A DNA stretch of 64,000 nucleotides. It comes from Trema orientale. Its lineage: Eukaryota; Streptophyta; Magnoliopsida; Rosales; Cannabaceae. Below are positions 47,534 to 61,310 of this stretch, in pieces. Numbering within the stretch: the first letter of the stretch is position 1; the number at the start of each line of letters is the position of its first letter. A model generated the notes under the pieces. The model worked only from the letters and a program-made list of their open reading frames with translations, searched no databases and was not told the origin of the DNA. The position numbers and the translations under genes were made by a program. Location: contig JXTC01000111.1 of assembly GCA_002914845.1 (NCBI GenBank), forward strand, positions 318,761 to 382,760. The letters are read 5' to 3'.

Positions 47534-49011
47534 CCCTTTTTTTTCTCTCTCCCACTCTCCTTCTATATACACCCTTTTAATATTTTAAAATTTCTTTTCA
47601 CACACCTTATAAATTTATGTTATGTACAAAAATACCTCTTGTTAAATTTTTCTCTAAGTATTTCTTTTTTCACCCCTAATACTTTACAATAAATTAGTTT
47701 TTAGATTTTTTCCTCTTTTTAGAAATTACAACAACAATATCAATTGAGAAAATTAATGTTTTTTTTGTCTTATAACTACATAATTTGTTGGTTCTTAAAT
47801 CCCCAAAAAAAAAGTTTCTGAACAGTGGTTCTGCTGCAAAAAATAAAAATAAAACACAACTAGTTCCCGAGTGAAAAAAAAAAAGAAAAACTTATAAGTG
47901 AAAAAAAAACACAGTTGGTTCCCAAACCAAAAAAAAGGAAAAAAAAATTATAAGGGAGAGTTTCAGGACGGTTAGTTTAAAACTTTCAAAATTAAAAAAA
48001 AAAAAAAAAAAAAAACAAAACTTTAACTATTGGTTCACAAAAAGAAAAAAAACTTTAAAGGGAAAATTTTTTTTTTTGATTTTTTTAATAAAAAATTTAG
48101 CAAAGTATCATATGATTACTCTATGTAATTGAGGGTGTGCTAAGATATAAGAGTTTAAATGTTTAATGCTATACGAGAATATTCATATCAATTCATAAAA
48201 TGATATTTTTGTAAATAAATAATCAATTAAAAGAGGGTGAGGAGAGAGAAAAAAAAAGGTGCAATAAAGCCACCCCTCCTTATATTAGAGCACCCATTTT
48301 TTCTTAAAATTTTATTTAAAATACAAATATACCCTTAAATTTTAAAGCCTGTTTTGACCTACACTGTACACCCCATCCTGTAACTAATTTTTCTGCAAAA
48401 TTAATTCCATATAGAAATTGAAGAACCGAGCAATAAAACACCAATAATAAAGGTGCAGTTCTCTCAATATGCATTCGATCTAGAAATATACAGCTCTGAG
48501 TTTTTTCTCCGGCAAGAAAATAACAAGATGAAGAGTCAATAACAGCAAAAACCAAACTAAAACGGAGAACCTCAGTTTTCTTTCACATTTCATTTAAATC
48601 AATAAAAAGCCATTATGATTTGGGTATTTATTTGGACCTCTTTTCTAAATAAATAATTAACAAGCTTCAAATGAAAAGATCAGTAGACAAGTTTAGATCT
48701 TTTTATATGTAGTATTATTTCTTTTGTACATCAACTTTGATTCTTAAGATAAACGTTGCTAACACAAAGAACTGAGAGGTGAAAAAGAAAGTTTAACCAA
48801 CTAAAAAATAATAACAAAACAAAAGAAATCAAAGGAATGAAAAGTGTAGAGGGAGGGCTGAAGGAGAAGTTAAACAGAGTGGAAGGGATGGCTTTTGGAT
48901 GGTGGGGTGCATAGGAAATTCTTGACTTCTTTTAAGTTGTGTTATTTAGTCATTTTGCTTGTACATGGGTGTGCTTTTATATTTAGGAGGAGGAGGGGGT
49001 GCTAATATAGT
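47534..49011. other. AT-rich intergenic DNA, no gene seen
   Basis: Poly-A-rich stretches and a tandem-like GGTTCCCAAAC/GTTCCCGAG phrase near 47860-47925. No frame with recognisable content. Confidence 0.4.
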
Positions 49012-49019
49012 CCCACAGG

Positions 49020-49592
49020 TAGGGGTGTCAATTCGTGTCGACGGGTCGGGTTCGTGTCGGGTTGAAGTCTAATATATACATAAACTATGTCAACCCGAAC
49101 CCGACCCGTGACCCGTCGTGTCAGAAAACTATCAACACTAACCCGACCCGCATCTAAAACGGGTTGACTCGAACCCGACCCGCACAGCCCGCTTTGGTGA
49201 ATAACATCCAACCCACAACCCGATTTTGACCCGCCAACCCGCTATGACCCGTATTTTTTTACTTATATTTTCTTTTTCTAAGGCTATTATTGTCTCATTT
49301 TAAAATAAATAAATTAGGGGTAATTTATAAATATAATTAATAACTTATAATCCCAAATACTTACATTGTACAAATTAAATATATTTATAATAATAGTCAT
49401 AAACAAATTAAATAAAAAATACTTTTATAATTTAATTATATATATATTTGTTGGCGGGTCAAACGGGTCAAGTTCGTGTCAAGCAAGTTGACCCGAACCC
49501 GACCCGCATCCTTTTTCTTCAACCCTAACCCGCAAAAAATCGTGTCGTGTTCGTGTCGTGTCGTCGTGTCGTAATCCGAATTGCCACCCCTA
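49020..49592. mobile_element. hAT-type MITE with 8-bp target duplication (CGTGTCGGGT-rich), upstream of eL6
   Basis: The left end TAGGGGTGTCAATTCG and the inverted right end TAGGGGTGGCAATTCG differ at one base. It is flanked by perfect CCCACAGG at 49012-49019 and 49593-49600. Subterminal GACCCG/CGGGTC and CGTGTCG words fill both ends. Length 573 bp, no transposase frame. The right end is 181 bases before the eL6 start codon. Confidence 0.95.
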
Positions 49593-49707
49593 CCCACAGG
49601 TCTAAATTGACAATCACGAAGTGAAAGTACGAAAATGCCCCTGAACCTAGAAAAAGGGACGAAGAAGCCATAAATCCTCGACTAAATATCAATTGGAGTA
49701 GCAGCAG

Positions 49708-49715
49708 TAGGGTTT
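49708..49715 (+). promoter_or_regulatory. telo-box (TAGGGTTT) of the eL6 promoter
   Basis: TAGGGTTT, the reverse complement of AAACCCTA, lies 59 bases before the start codon. Telo-boxes are characteristic of plant ribosomal protein gene promoters and act with nearby TCP-bound sites. Confidence 0.65.
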
Positions 49716-49773
49716 TGTCTCTAACACTCTGTTTAGTCGCCGAAGCCCGAATAAGAACCGAGGTAAAGCTCCA

Positions 49774-51444
<1,671 letters not shown>

Positions 51445-52006
51445 AGGATATTTCAGTTTTCTCATAGTAGGACAATTTTCTTTCTGGAGTAATTTGATTT
51501 ACATTAAGTGATTGTATTTGGAATACCTATCACTGGCAACGCTAAGTTTTTTATAGACGGGTGATTTTTTTCGCTTTTCGATTTTTTATTGTCCCTGTCT
51601 TTGATCAGTCTATATATTCAGATTTCAAGTTTTCTGTTATCGTTTCTTCTTGTTTCGCCACATTGAATCTTTGGCATCACTCACCCAAATGAAGCAGACA
51701 TAACTGAAGTCTGAAGTACAACGTCAATCATGATGAGCTTTAATAATAAATGCAAAACTTTGAGAACATTTTCTTATGTTGTTATGTCAGATTCTGGTTT
51801 TTATCTGATGTTTTAGCATAATAGACAACTTGGTAGAAATCTTCATATTCAACTCCATAGAAGGAAAGATAGATCACAACGACCATTGCAATGCTTTCTA
51901 GAGCATTTTATTCCCAAACAACACACCAGAGAGAACAAACGAGAGAAAAGAAAAAGCGAAGTTAAATTCAACTAAAACAAAGAACGTGGAACTAAGAATT
52001 CCAATC
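51445..52006. other. intergenic DNA between two convergent genes
   Basis: It should hold the 3' UTRs and polyadenylation sites of eL6 (plus) and the MCTP gene (minus). An AATAAA-like sequence occurs near 51744. No further gene is seen. Confidence 0.5.
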
Positions 52007-54376
52007 TCAGAGCATGCTATCGGCACGAGAAGGCAGTCTTCTGAAAAAGTTACTTGGGACTGAAGGCAACTTACTCCTAAATCTAGGATGACGAAGCCAA
52101 AATATCCCGGCAAGCAGAGCAACTATCTGAAACGGTGTCACGTAGAGAACAATAGCTATAATCAAACAGAAGATTATGAACAGACTAGTGGCTCTTGGAT
52201 CTCTCCAACTAAGCAGAGCCTGAAACCTTTCCCCCTGAGTAGCAATGTCTCCCACCACAGTCTGAATCCTGCCGGCAACACTTCTCAGCCTGTCATATCT
52301 CATCCTAACGACATCTTGGAGCTTGGAACTGGGGAATGTATCAAACTCCTCGTCAAGCTCATCTGGATGAACAGCTTCAGCCCATGAAAGTTTGGTATCC
52401 ATGTGAGGAGGATGCCTCGGCCGGGACCGGAAGTTCCATATTCCGATCAGAAACATGTAGAGGAAAATGGTGGGTAGTATCAATTCAGGGTAGCAAATCA
52501 ATATGAAGAACAAGATATGAACCAGGACAGTTGTCACTGGGTTCCGCCATTGACAAACCTCACCAAGCCATTTACTCATGGAGATCACACCAGAAAAAAG
52601 CGAAACTATTCTGAAGAAGTTGGCTTTGCTTCTTCTCATGCTCCACATGTGGGAATCCACATCTAACATGTACTCTACCACTTCTTTCCTCAATGGCGGC
52701 TCTGCTCGGCCGAGTCTCACTGCCACAATGTTCATGGCCTGATATCTCAGACTATCCAGCTGGTTCACTGTAAATGGATGAAGGTAATGCATTTTGGGTA
52801 GTAACGGGTGTCCATACAAGTAGATTATGCTGGCTATAGAGAGACAGGTAAATCTAACGGCTAGTTGGAGTTCACCCATTTTCTTCAATCCGGATGGTTG
52901 CAAAACCAGAAGTGGATAAGAATTAGTATAAATTCGATCCATCTCCAGAGTTGAAAGCCGAATTCTCACTTTCCCAATTCTCGAATCGGCCGGCTTATCG
53001 TTCTTACCAAGATGGCAGTTGTCAAAGACCCCAATGGTGATGACCGTACAAGGATCATATACCTCCCAAGTGTATTGTTCATTCCATTTGGGGTTAGAGC
53101 TTTCTGTGATTGTTCTGGTTCGGACCCACTTTTGGCCATATTTGGCTACACAGTAAGCGTCTGTGGTTCCCCTACCGTCTTTGGTTTTCATTTGAAGAAG
53201 TCCTTGAGCGCTCAAAATGCCCACTTCAAGAATCCCAATTGGCTGCTTCCATAGCTGCCGAGCTGTTGGCCTGACATCGCTTATGTACATTGTTGACTCG
53301 TCTAATACATGGTAAGCTCCTTCAAGACAAACTCTCAGATGAACTCTGCTTGAGAATTTTAGCTCATGTCTCTTGTCTGCCTCCAGGACTCCAAAGCCAA
53401 ATCGTTCCAGGTTGAACCAACGAGAATGGACCGCCCGGTGATCCAGTCTTCGCTCGAAGATGTTCAGAGATAACTCTAACCGTCCCATTACTTCATCTTT
53501 AGCAGAGGTCACTTTGTTTTCCACTGTGAGTGCGAGGTGTTCTTCGAAAGGCTCAGCTGCCACAAAGAGTAAATCTTCATTCCACATGGGGTTGGTGGTT
53601 CTGGTTTGGCAGAGTTTTGTCTTCAGAATTTGGTTTCCCACTTGAGCTTTAACAAAAGCTTGAGGTGGTTGGCTTCTGTCTCGTGGTTCAACGTCCTGAG
53701 CTTCGATGACGTTGACTCTGAGGTACCATAATTTTGGTGAGACGTAAACTTTTGATCGGATGTTATACACTCCATCTCCTTCAACTGAGGCTGCGTCCGA
53801 GTGCCATGACTCGGGGAATGCCTCGTCAGCTTGTGTTCCCATCCAAACCGCTAACATTAACTCTCCTCTAACTTTGCTATCCCCACGGCGGTGTTCTAAT
53901 TTGTACCACTGAGGAGCCAAAGGACTGTCTGGTGGGACTCTGGTGGGTACTTCATGCATGTCAAAGACCACCTTCCCTATGTAGTCATCTCTGGCCACGA
54001 TCTCTCTGTCTCGGACATATACTTCAACGACTGAGGATTGGATTCTGTCTTTTGAGAAAGCAAAAACTTGGTTCCATTGAGGGTTTGTTTTCTTCTCGAA
54101 GTGCCTTGTATACCCCTTGTAGTTTCCGAGCTTGACTTGTACGTAGGGGTCACAGCTTCCTGTTACAGGGTTTGTGGGGAGATCTTTGGCTTTCACGACT
54201 CGTACATAGAGATAGAACATCTGCTCCACTAGATCATAGGTGCTTGTAGCTCTTTCGCTGCTTATCCACCCTCCCCCACCACGAAGTCCTCCATGGGGCC
54301 ATCGTTCCCCGAGCTGTGGTTTGGTGTCCTTCAGCTTATATTCCTCGGCCCGATTTGGAGTAGCTGGTGAACTCAT
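52007..54376 (-). CDS. multiple C2 domain and transmembrane region protein, FTIP1-like (MCTP)
   Basis: A single 789-codon frame, intronless as is usual for plant MCTPs. C2 domains lie at about 53-165, 217-325 and 380-495; the first keeps Ca-binding Asp residues (KAKDLP, SCDPYV, VRDREIVARDDY). The C-terminal PRT_C region (about 500-789) has two hydrophobic segments at about 613-648 and a further membrane hairpin at 730-762, ending ADSML. The N-terminus (YKLKDTKPQLGERWPHGG) fits the FTIP1/MCTP1 group. Known role: ER-anchored proteins at plasmodesmata that tether membranes and help traffic proteins such as FT. A possible 80-base 5'-UTR intron (54496-54417) ends just before the leader. No frameshift or missing domain is seen. 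Confidence 0.95.
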   Translation of the reverse strand: MSSPATPNRAEEYKLKDTKPQLGERWPHGGLRGGGGWISSERATSTYDLVEQMFYLYVRVVKAKDLPTNPVTGSCDPYVQVKLGNYKGYTRHFEKKTNPQWNQVFAFSKDRIQSSVVEVYVRDREIVARDDYIGKVVFDMHEVPTRVPPDSPLAPQWYKLEHRRGDSKVRGELMLAVWMGTQADEAFPESWHSDAASVEGDGVYNIRSKVYVSPKLWYLRVNVIEAQDVEPRDRSQPPQAFVKAQVGNQILKTKLCQTRTTNPMWNEDLLFVAAEPFEEHLALTVENKVTSAKDEVMGRLELSLNIFERRLDHRAVHSRWFNLERFGFGVLEADKRHELKFSSRVHLRVCLEGAYHVLDESTMYISDVRPTARQLWKQPIGILEVGILSAQGLLQMKTKDGRGTTDAYCVAKYGQKWVRTRTITESSNPKWNEQYTWEVYDPCTVITIGVFDNCHLGKNDKPADSRIGKVRIRLSTLEMDRIYTNSYPLLVLQPSGLKKMGELQLAVRFTCLSIASIIYLYGHPLLPKMHYLHPFTVNQLDSLRYQAMNIVAVRLGRAEPPLRKEVVEYMLDVDSHMWSMRRSKANFFRIVSLFSGVISMSKWLGEVCQWRNPVTTVLVHILFFILICYPELILPTIFLYMFLIGIWNFRSRPRHPPHMDTKLSWAEAVHPDELDEEFDTFPSSKLQDVVRMRYDRLRSVAGRIQTVVGDIATQGERFQALLSWRDPRATSLFIIFCLIIAIVLYVTPFQIVALLAGIFWLRHPRFRSKLPSVPSNFFRRLPSRADSML

Positions 54377-54416
54377 TGTCGCGAGGAAGAAAATCTTGCT
54401 CTCAATGAGTTAGCTA

Positions 54417-54496
54417 CTGCAAAGAGCAATAAGAATTCAAGCCACAAGAACAGTAGTACTCGGAATTATTTTATTTTTCCACCATCACTGTAGTAC
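54417..54496 (-). other. possible 5'-UTR intron of the MCTP gene
   Basis: Minus-strand donor CTCAG|GTACTA at 54496 and acceptor TTTGCAG ending at 54417, 40 bases before the ATG. It is AT-rich between. RNA evidence is needed. Confidence 0.35.
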
Positions 54497-54499
54497 CTG

Positions 54500-57400
54500 A
54501 GAAAAGTTTGTACCATTGTTAGCTGTGAAATATATGCTACAGAAGCTGAAAGAGCAGATATTTGGTTCCTTTGCACAATTCACGAACTAGCCTTTTGAAG
54601 AAAGTTGTTATGCAACCGCGAATTCAACTTTCTTGCTTTACTTATAATCTTTATGGCGATTTCGAGGAACTTTGGATCTTTGAGGTTGGAAAAGGAGCTG
54701 CTATTCTCAAAGGGAGCTTTGAGTACAGACTGTTGTGAAACTTCTGGTTTCCAAGGCTAAACTTCTACAGCCAAGCTAGATGCTACTTCTCTTTTCTTGG
54801 GGTTGCATTGTGAGCTTCTACCACCTTAGCTACAAGCTTCATATTACCTTTTGAGTTGCTTTAGCAAAACTAAAGATATCAAATCTCTATTTGACGATAT
54901 AAAAAAGCGAAGAACAAAATTTTGTTTATAGTGAGTGAGAGTAATAGTGGCTGAAAAAGGTTTCTGCTTTAATTAAACGCATTAGTTTAGGCTTTGACAA
55001 ATAATATAGTGCACAAAGTATAAAGAACACAAGGGGGTACAGCTGTCGATGCCCCACTTGAAAGGACAAAGATAGTCTTTTGAGATTTACAATAACACAC
55101 AGTGAAGTCTACTTTCCGAGATTCCTTTCAGCATTTGCATTTGTGTTAAATTTGTTATACCGCATATGAATGTAGTACCCACTTTGCCCCTTCTAGTCTT
55201 GAAGACTCCTGGATTCATGGTCAGTGCATTCTTGTAATTTAAAAACAAAATCAATTTGATACGAGGACTGATTTTCTTCTTTCTGCTGCATAGAGAATAC
55301 CAAAGCAGAGCAACGAAAACAGGACAGGATATTTAAAGGGCTAAAAGCATTGTGGTGAGCTTAAAAGAAACGCAAAAGCGAATTAGAAAGTTCAAGGGTA
55401 AGTGAGCTTGAGCATAAAGATGCCTTTGTCCTTTATTCTCCTCCTTTATTCCACCCTTGAATATAAAATTTCTTACTGTGAATGGTACTTTCTTCCTTCA
55501 CACAATTCTTAGAAACTTTTCCTTTAAGTGTTTGAAAATTTGTTGGCTCATGAAGCTGACCAAGTCACACTCATCTAGGACAAATCTTAGCTATGATAGT
55601 TTCTTAATTGAAATGAGCTTGACATACCCTTTCCTCCAGTATATAATATTTATTTATTTATTTATATGTCTACTTTTTACTGGTTACCAGCTTGCATTTT
55701 TCATTCTGTTGAGTTATGAATTGCCTTCCCCACATGGGTTATCTTTTTCGCTTCACTATATGTGGATAGTGCTTAAAGTTTCAAAAGATGTAATGACTAA
55801 ATTATGGAAGATTTATTATTCTTTTAATCATTAATGGTGTTATATGTTTTTGGACATTTAAAAAAGACTACTTCCAACATGCACAAATGTCAGGGTAAAC
55901 CACTTAGTGCCATCATGAACATCATAATTGGTCCCAAATTCCTTTCATCATGAAGAACCTAATTGAACATGATTGGCTTGTCAAATAATGGTTAAGCAAA
56001 CTCTGACAAATGGTTCTTCAAAAACTTATCTACTTTCCTATGGTTTCCTGCTATAATGTACTTCATGTATGTGAATGTGAATTTATTATGATCATGTCTT
56101 TTCTTGTACTGCCTTCAAAGTTTTGAAGTTTGATAAAGTTGGTCTTCTTGCAAAGTATTACTGTTTTTTTTTTCCCTTGGAATGCAAAGATCAATAGTCT
56201 GTACTCTTATGCTAAGTTGTATGCACTCCCGTAATCTTTAAAAAAAAAAAAAAAGAAAAAGGAAAAAGAGAAGAGTAGGCATGAGATTTGAAACCAAACC
56301 AGATATGTGAAACAAGAAAAACTTACTAGTTTTCTATAAGAGTTATCTGGAAAAAAAAAATTCTAAAGTACAACTTTTATACAAATTTAACTTTGTCTTT
56401 TGGTTTGTACAAAATTATATATCTATATTTGAAATCTCAGTAAATTTTTACTTTTTGCATCTAAATTGTCTAACAAATTTCTCATTAAACACAGAATTTG
56501 AATTGATGATATTTTATTTCTGCTGACCAATACAAAAAATCTATTAAAAATAATTTAATACAGTGAGCATAAATCACTCAATTTGTACACAGAAAATATA
56601 AATTTACAAAAATTTAAAATGTGAAGGTATAATTTTGTACAAGTCAAAAAATATGGTTAAAATTACACAAAGGTATTTCATGGTATTTTTCTTTCGCATT
56701 TATTCCTTCCTTCTATAATGTGATAAGATTAATACTATACACGGTAGAAGCTAGAATTGGAGAATTGGAGACTTTGCTGTTATAGCTTTCTAGATTAAGC
56801 AAAGATTTTCAATTGACTAGATTCATTTTACTGTTTAGTGAATTTTGGTCAGATTGGCAAATCACGTTAAGTAGTGAGTAAATAACAATTTCAGCCAAAA
56901 AAAAAAAAATAATAATAATAAAAGAAAAAAGAGAAAAGGAAAGAAAAGAAAAAATTGGAGAAAAAACAAAAGAAGAAGAAGAAGAAGAAGAAGACATACA
57001 TAAGAAGGTTTTATTTATGAGTAATCCTCCCCCGATTGCAGGGGGCCTTTCTGATTGTTGGGCTTCAAGTCTTCAAGAGTTGAAAATTGGGATTCAAGAT
57101 TGAGAATTCGATAAAACGCCAAATTTTATTAGAACCTGTTTTCTTCACAGAATTTTATGCTTAATTTAGATCCACTTTGTCGGGACAAATCTTCACTCTT
57201 ACTTCACCAATTTGTTGGGAAATTATCAAGGGAAGCACACGGACAATTTTTACGTGGTTGAGCAAAATTATCTTATGTTTCTGAGGTGATGAACATTACT
57301 CACTATATGCATATAAAGATTTGCAAGATACAAACTACAGTTAGAACCCACATACCTAATAATCTTTCTTTTCACCTTGCGGAGCGTCACGTCTCTATTT

Positions 57401-58369
57401 CTCTTCTCTCGACTCTCATAAGCTAAAACACTTAGCATAAGCTACATATTCATGAAGTCATATTCCTTAGTGAAGGACACTACCGTAAATTAGTAGTTAC
57501 CTAAACCTGTTCAAACTCATATGTATGGTAACTTACTCGAACATAAGTTCCTTAAAAAGAAAAAAAAAAAGAATTCAACTTATTATACAAAAACTCTACA
57601 CATATTGACCTAACAAAAATAGAAAATTAAATTCGAGTCAATATCCCAACACACAAAACGGTCTCACATGTTTTGATTAGTCTTTTATACAAATCCTGAA
57701 GGTTAAGTAAGTTATTCCTCTGGATTAAAATCAAAAGTCTCTGGTTCTAATGTGGTAAAAATACCGTTAACAAGTAATTCAAAGCCATTATTCCTTACGA
57801 TGTATGTATAACATGTCATTAATCTAAGATGAATATTATGATGACATGATATATATTCTTTCTATTTATGAATAAATATATGCACAAGTTGCATTATGGA
57901 TCAAAATCAAGGAAAGTCAATCTTAGACCAGCAAATCGTCATCATGGTGGTTGAATTCACAATTGATCTTAAATTGGTGTAACTATATACTTAAAGTAAT
58001 TAGCTAATGTGTTTCTATTCATAAGTAACGTATATACAGAATATTCTCTTCTCCATCCAAATAGGAATACAAGTAAATATAGCACGTAGACATTCAATCA
58101 AGCCTTTTCTTTTTTTTTTTTTCGGGGGTAATGAAACATTCAATCAACCTTCTTGTTTAATTATATATGCAACAATGATATTTTTCCTCGATCAATGAAC
58201 TCCGGGAAAAAAAAAACAAGAAAGGGTACCTAATTTTTGGACTTCGAAAGAGATATTTACCGTTGTTTTGGATTTAGTCCAATTTTTGTGATTAAGCCTT
58301 AATTTCCGAATTATTACATGATTAACAAGACTTAAAAGGGCCTTGACTAAGTTAGTCGCTAATATGACT
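54500..58369. other. intergenic DNA upstream of the MCTP gene
   Basis: The first few hundred bases should contain the MCTP promoter (minus strand). The rest is AT-rich with poly-A tracts, a GAA microsatellite near 56972-56994, and no domain-bearing frame. The block 56840-56905 resembles 63888-63990. Confidence 0.5.
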
Positions 58370-60480
58370 TGGCAAAATAATGATTACGCAGCAAAACTTC
58401 ATTGAAGGAGATTCTACACGTATCACTAGCTTGGACACATCACAAACTATATGTCTCTTGCCTAAACTACATGCATGTAGTTTGCCTGAAACGGCATGCA
58501 GCCTCCCAAGCTCAAAGAAACGACGTGTAGTTTTCCATGAAAACTACTTGTAGCTTACAAAAAACTACATATCATTTTGGTCACTACTTGTAGCGTACAA
58601 AAAATTACATATCATTTTGGTCAATTCTCTTGGACATAAACGACTATACACTCAGAGTAAAGAGCTATTTCGCGTCCTCTCATCATTGGAGCATTGCCTC
58701 ACTTCTCTTGAAGCTTCTAGAAGTGTATAGGTGTCAATCTTTCACTAGCTAAGCTCCACAAGCTTGACACATGGAAGCATGAGGTGTCAATGCCGCAAGA
58801 ATTCTTGGAGGCTAAGTAACGGAGACTCTAATCCCACTTCAACACATCATCGGCTTAGTAGGCAAGGGCTACTTGGCGATTTGATGATTGATACCACATC
58901 TTGTATCAATTATGCTTAAGTTTACTATAGTCGTATTAAACTCCTTTGTAACTTTGGTTTAGAGCACTTCCTTTGCCTATAAATAGCGTTGCTCTCACTT
59001 GTATTATAACTTAAGCAGCCCCCAAATTCATTAATACATTTTCTCTTTTATTTATTTCCTCTCTTCCTCTCGTGCTTGTTCTCAGCCGAAGTCATTCAAG
59101 CTTTCTTTTCCTCTTACCAAGACTATAAGCACTAATCTTATCACCTTATTCCTTCTAAACCAAAGCTATTCATATTCTGATCCTCATCACCATAATTCAA
59201 GCTCATATCCTCTGCTTGCCCATACCTATATTCATCCACACACACCCATATACGTGACCATTCCTATTATAATCTTCACCGCCATCATCATTTCTTGTTT
59301 TCTCCTACATCCACATATATATATATATGCCCTCGGCTTCCCATTCTTCCTTAAGCCGATTACATTTCCTTGTTATTATCACCATTATTTCATCTCATTT
59401 GCTTTTGTGTTTTATTAGCATAAGACTTGGTCAACAAGTCCACTTGTATATATACATGTGTCCATACTCACATATATTTGTAATTATATTATTAGCACTG
59501 TCAACTTATTAGTTTAATATCATTATTAGCATTACCACCCATTCTTACGTGCATGTCTTAGATTTGGTCCCCAAGTCTCATCTTCTATTCCTACGTGCAT
59601 TTTTATGCATATATATAATGTCATATCTTGCATATTATAGTGATATTTGGGCACCGAGCTAACTCTTCCTAATTTTGTGCTTGACTTGTAGCACAAATTT
59701 GAGGTATTGTGCTTTTTACTGTTACATATTTTTATAGCTATACATATATTCTATATCTCTGTAACTTGGCGGATAATTCAAATTACTACTTTAAGTGTGA
59801 TCAATTACTCCACTCCCCTTTCCATTGTAAAGTAATCAGTATTGCTGCTCTAAGTGCGATCGGTTACTTTAGTCATCTTTTTAATTATTATACGTATTTA
59901 TTTAGTGATCTGTGTTATTTTCGCTCGCAACTGGTCACATCACTTTATTTAAATTCCAGAATTTCAAATTTGGTCATTTATTATGTTGTCTTTTTTTCGA
60001 TGATATGGTTAGTTTTATTGTCTTAAAATTCTTACCCCTCTAATCTAACTGGTCGGTCAATCTGCTTCCATCAATTTCTAACTTTTTTTAATTTCTGTAT
60101 TTATATATTGCTATTTATTATATTATTATAATAGGCGAGTCATCCTTATAACCGCTAATCATGTTGAGTAACATGGGAAGTTTCCTTTTCTACCGCGACC
60201 GCCTATCATGCTTTGAAACGTGGAAAGTGTTTTGATAGTCCTTATTCTTATATACACTAAATGACTCATCCTTGCAACTATCAATCATGCCAAGACATGT
60301 GGGAAGAGTTATTCTCATTGCGACCGCCTATCTTGTTTTGACATATGGAAATGTTGTGATGACTTTCTGTTGTGCATTCTAGTGACTTAATCTAATTTCT
60401 CTCGACTATTTTGTTTTAATTAAGTATATGTCACATTAATTAATTCAGAGGACAAATTTTTACCCCGAACAATCTTAATT
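58370..60480 (+). mobile_element. possible LTR-type remnant with internal tandem repeats
   Basis: A promoter-like CCTATAAATAGC near 58977 and a long pyrimidine-rich leader without coding frames resemble a solo LTR. A unit of about 40 bp (CTACTTGTAGCTTACAAAAA, CTACATATCATTTTGGTC) is repeated at 58545-58622. A unit of about 130 bp (GAGTCATCCTTATAACCGC through GCGACCGCCTATCATG) is repeated at 60135-60365. Boundaries are not found. Confidence 0.35.
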
Positions 60481-61310
60481 TTGATTAATGAAAGGATTTA
60501 TCCATTAATATTTTAAAAAATATTTTCCATTTACAGGAACAAATTAGCTGGTGAAGCTCTATGTGGTGAAGGGGTATGTGAGGGGAAACAAAAGATCCAC
60601 TTTATGTAAACACAATGCCACTCTTTATCAGCCTCCATCTCTGACTGTAATATTCAAAGTACGTACTTATTAATTACAAATTTGGCAAATGTATGCGGCA
60701 ATTTGATACATTCCCTGGCCTAAATCATTAGCTGTACCCTCTAATCTTTGTTACTTTCCTCATTATACATTGTTTACGTCCTATACTAACCAAATCCGAT
60801 TTTCTTCTTAAGATATAGCAACGAGAAAAATAAAGAACGTGAGGGTGAAAATAACAAAATTAAAGTTCTAGAAATTAATAGTAGTGACTTAATGTGTGCA
60901 TTTTTTATTTGACTTATTTGACACTTATTAGCTTATTAGCCTTCTATTGGGGTGAGTCATAATAATCCTATTATGAAGTCTATTATAATAAGTGATTGTT
61001 GCCTGTATATATAACATTAGCAGAATTTATATGTATACAAAATGATAAGCTAAAAAAAGCCATAATATATGGATATAGATGTGGAACTGATTACAGCATC
61101 TTACTACGATCTTTTCTTTGACTTCAAAGTTCCACCAAAATACGGTCTACATGAAGATTTGAGCTGTCCAAGAGCTTCGGTCGCTAAATACATCATAAGC
61201 CAGATCTCAATAAATCATTGATTGACCAAAAAAATACTTATTTATAAATCCAAGCTGAAAAGCTTGAAGAGTCACATTTCAAAATTTTAATCCACCACAA
61301 ACCAAAAACT
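60481..61310. other. upstream region of the PGIP gene
   Basis: It contains W-box cores TTGACT (near 61117) and TTGACC (61222-61227) and a TTTATAAATC TATA-like box at 61241-61250, about 65 bases before the PGIP start codon. W-boxes bind WRKY factors, which would fit defence control; that role is inferred. Confidence 0.45.

Noticed and set aside
53012..54135. Plus-strand frames inside the MCTP gene
   Set aside because: They are shadows of the 789-codon MCTP frame on the other strand.
55457..55834. 125-codon plus-strand frame
   Set aside because: Rich in Phe, Leu and Ile as expected from AT-rich DNA; no domain, no promoter and no splice context.
60535..60610. Short frame after a CAG acceptor-like site (NKLAGEALCGEGVCEGK)
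   Set aside because: It slightly resembles an LRR or Cys-rich exon end, but it is under 30 codons with no partner exon visible nearby.
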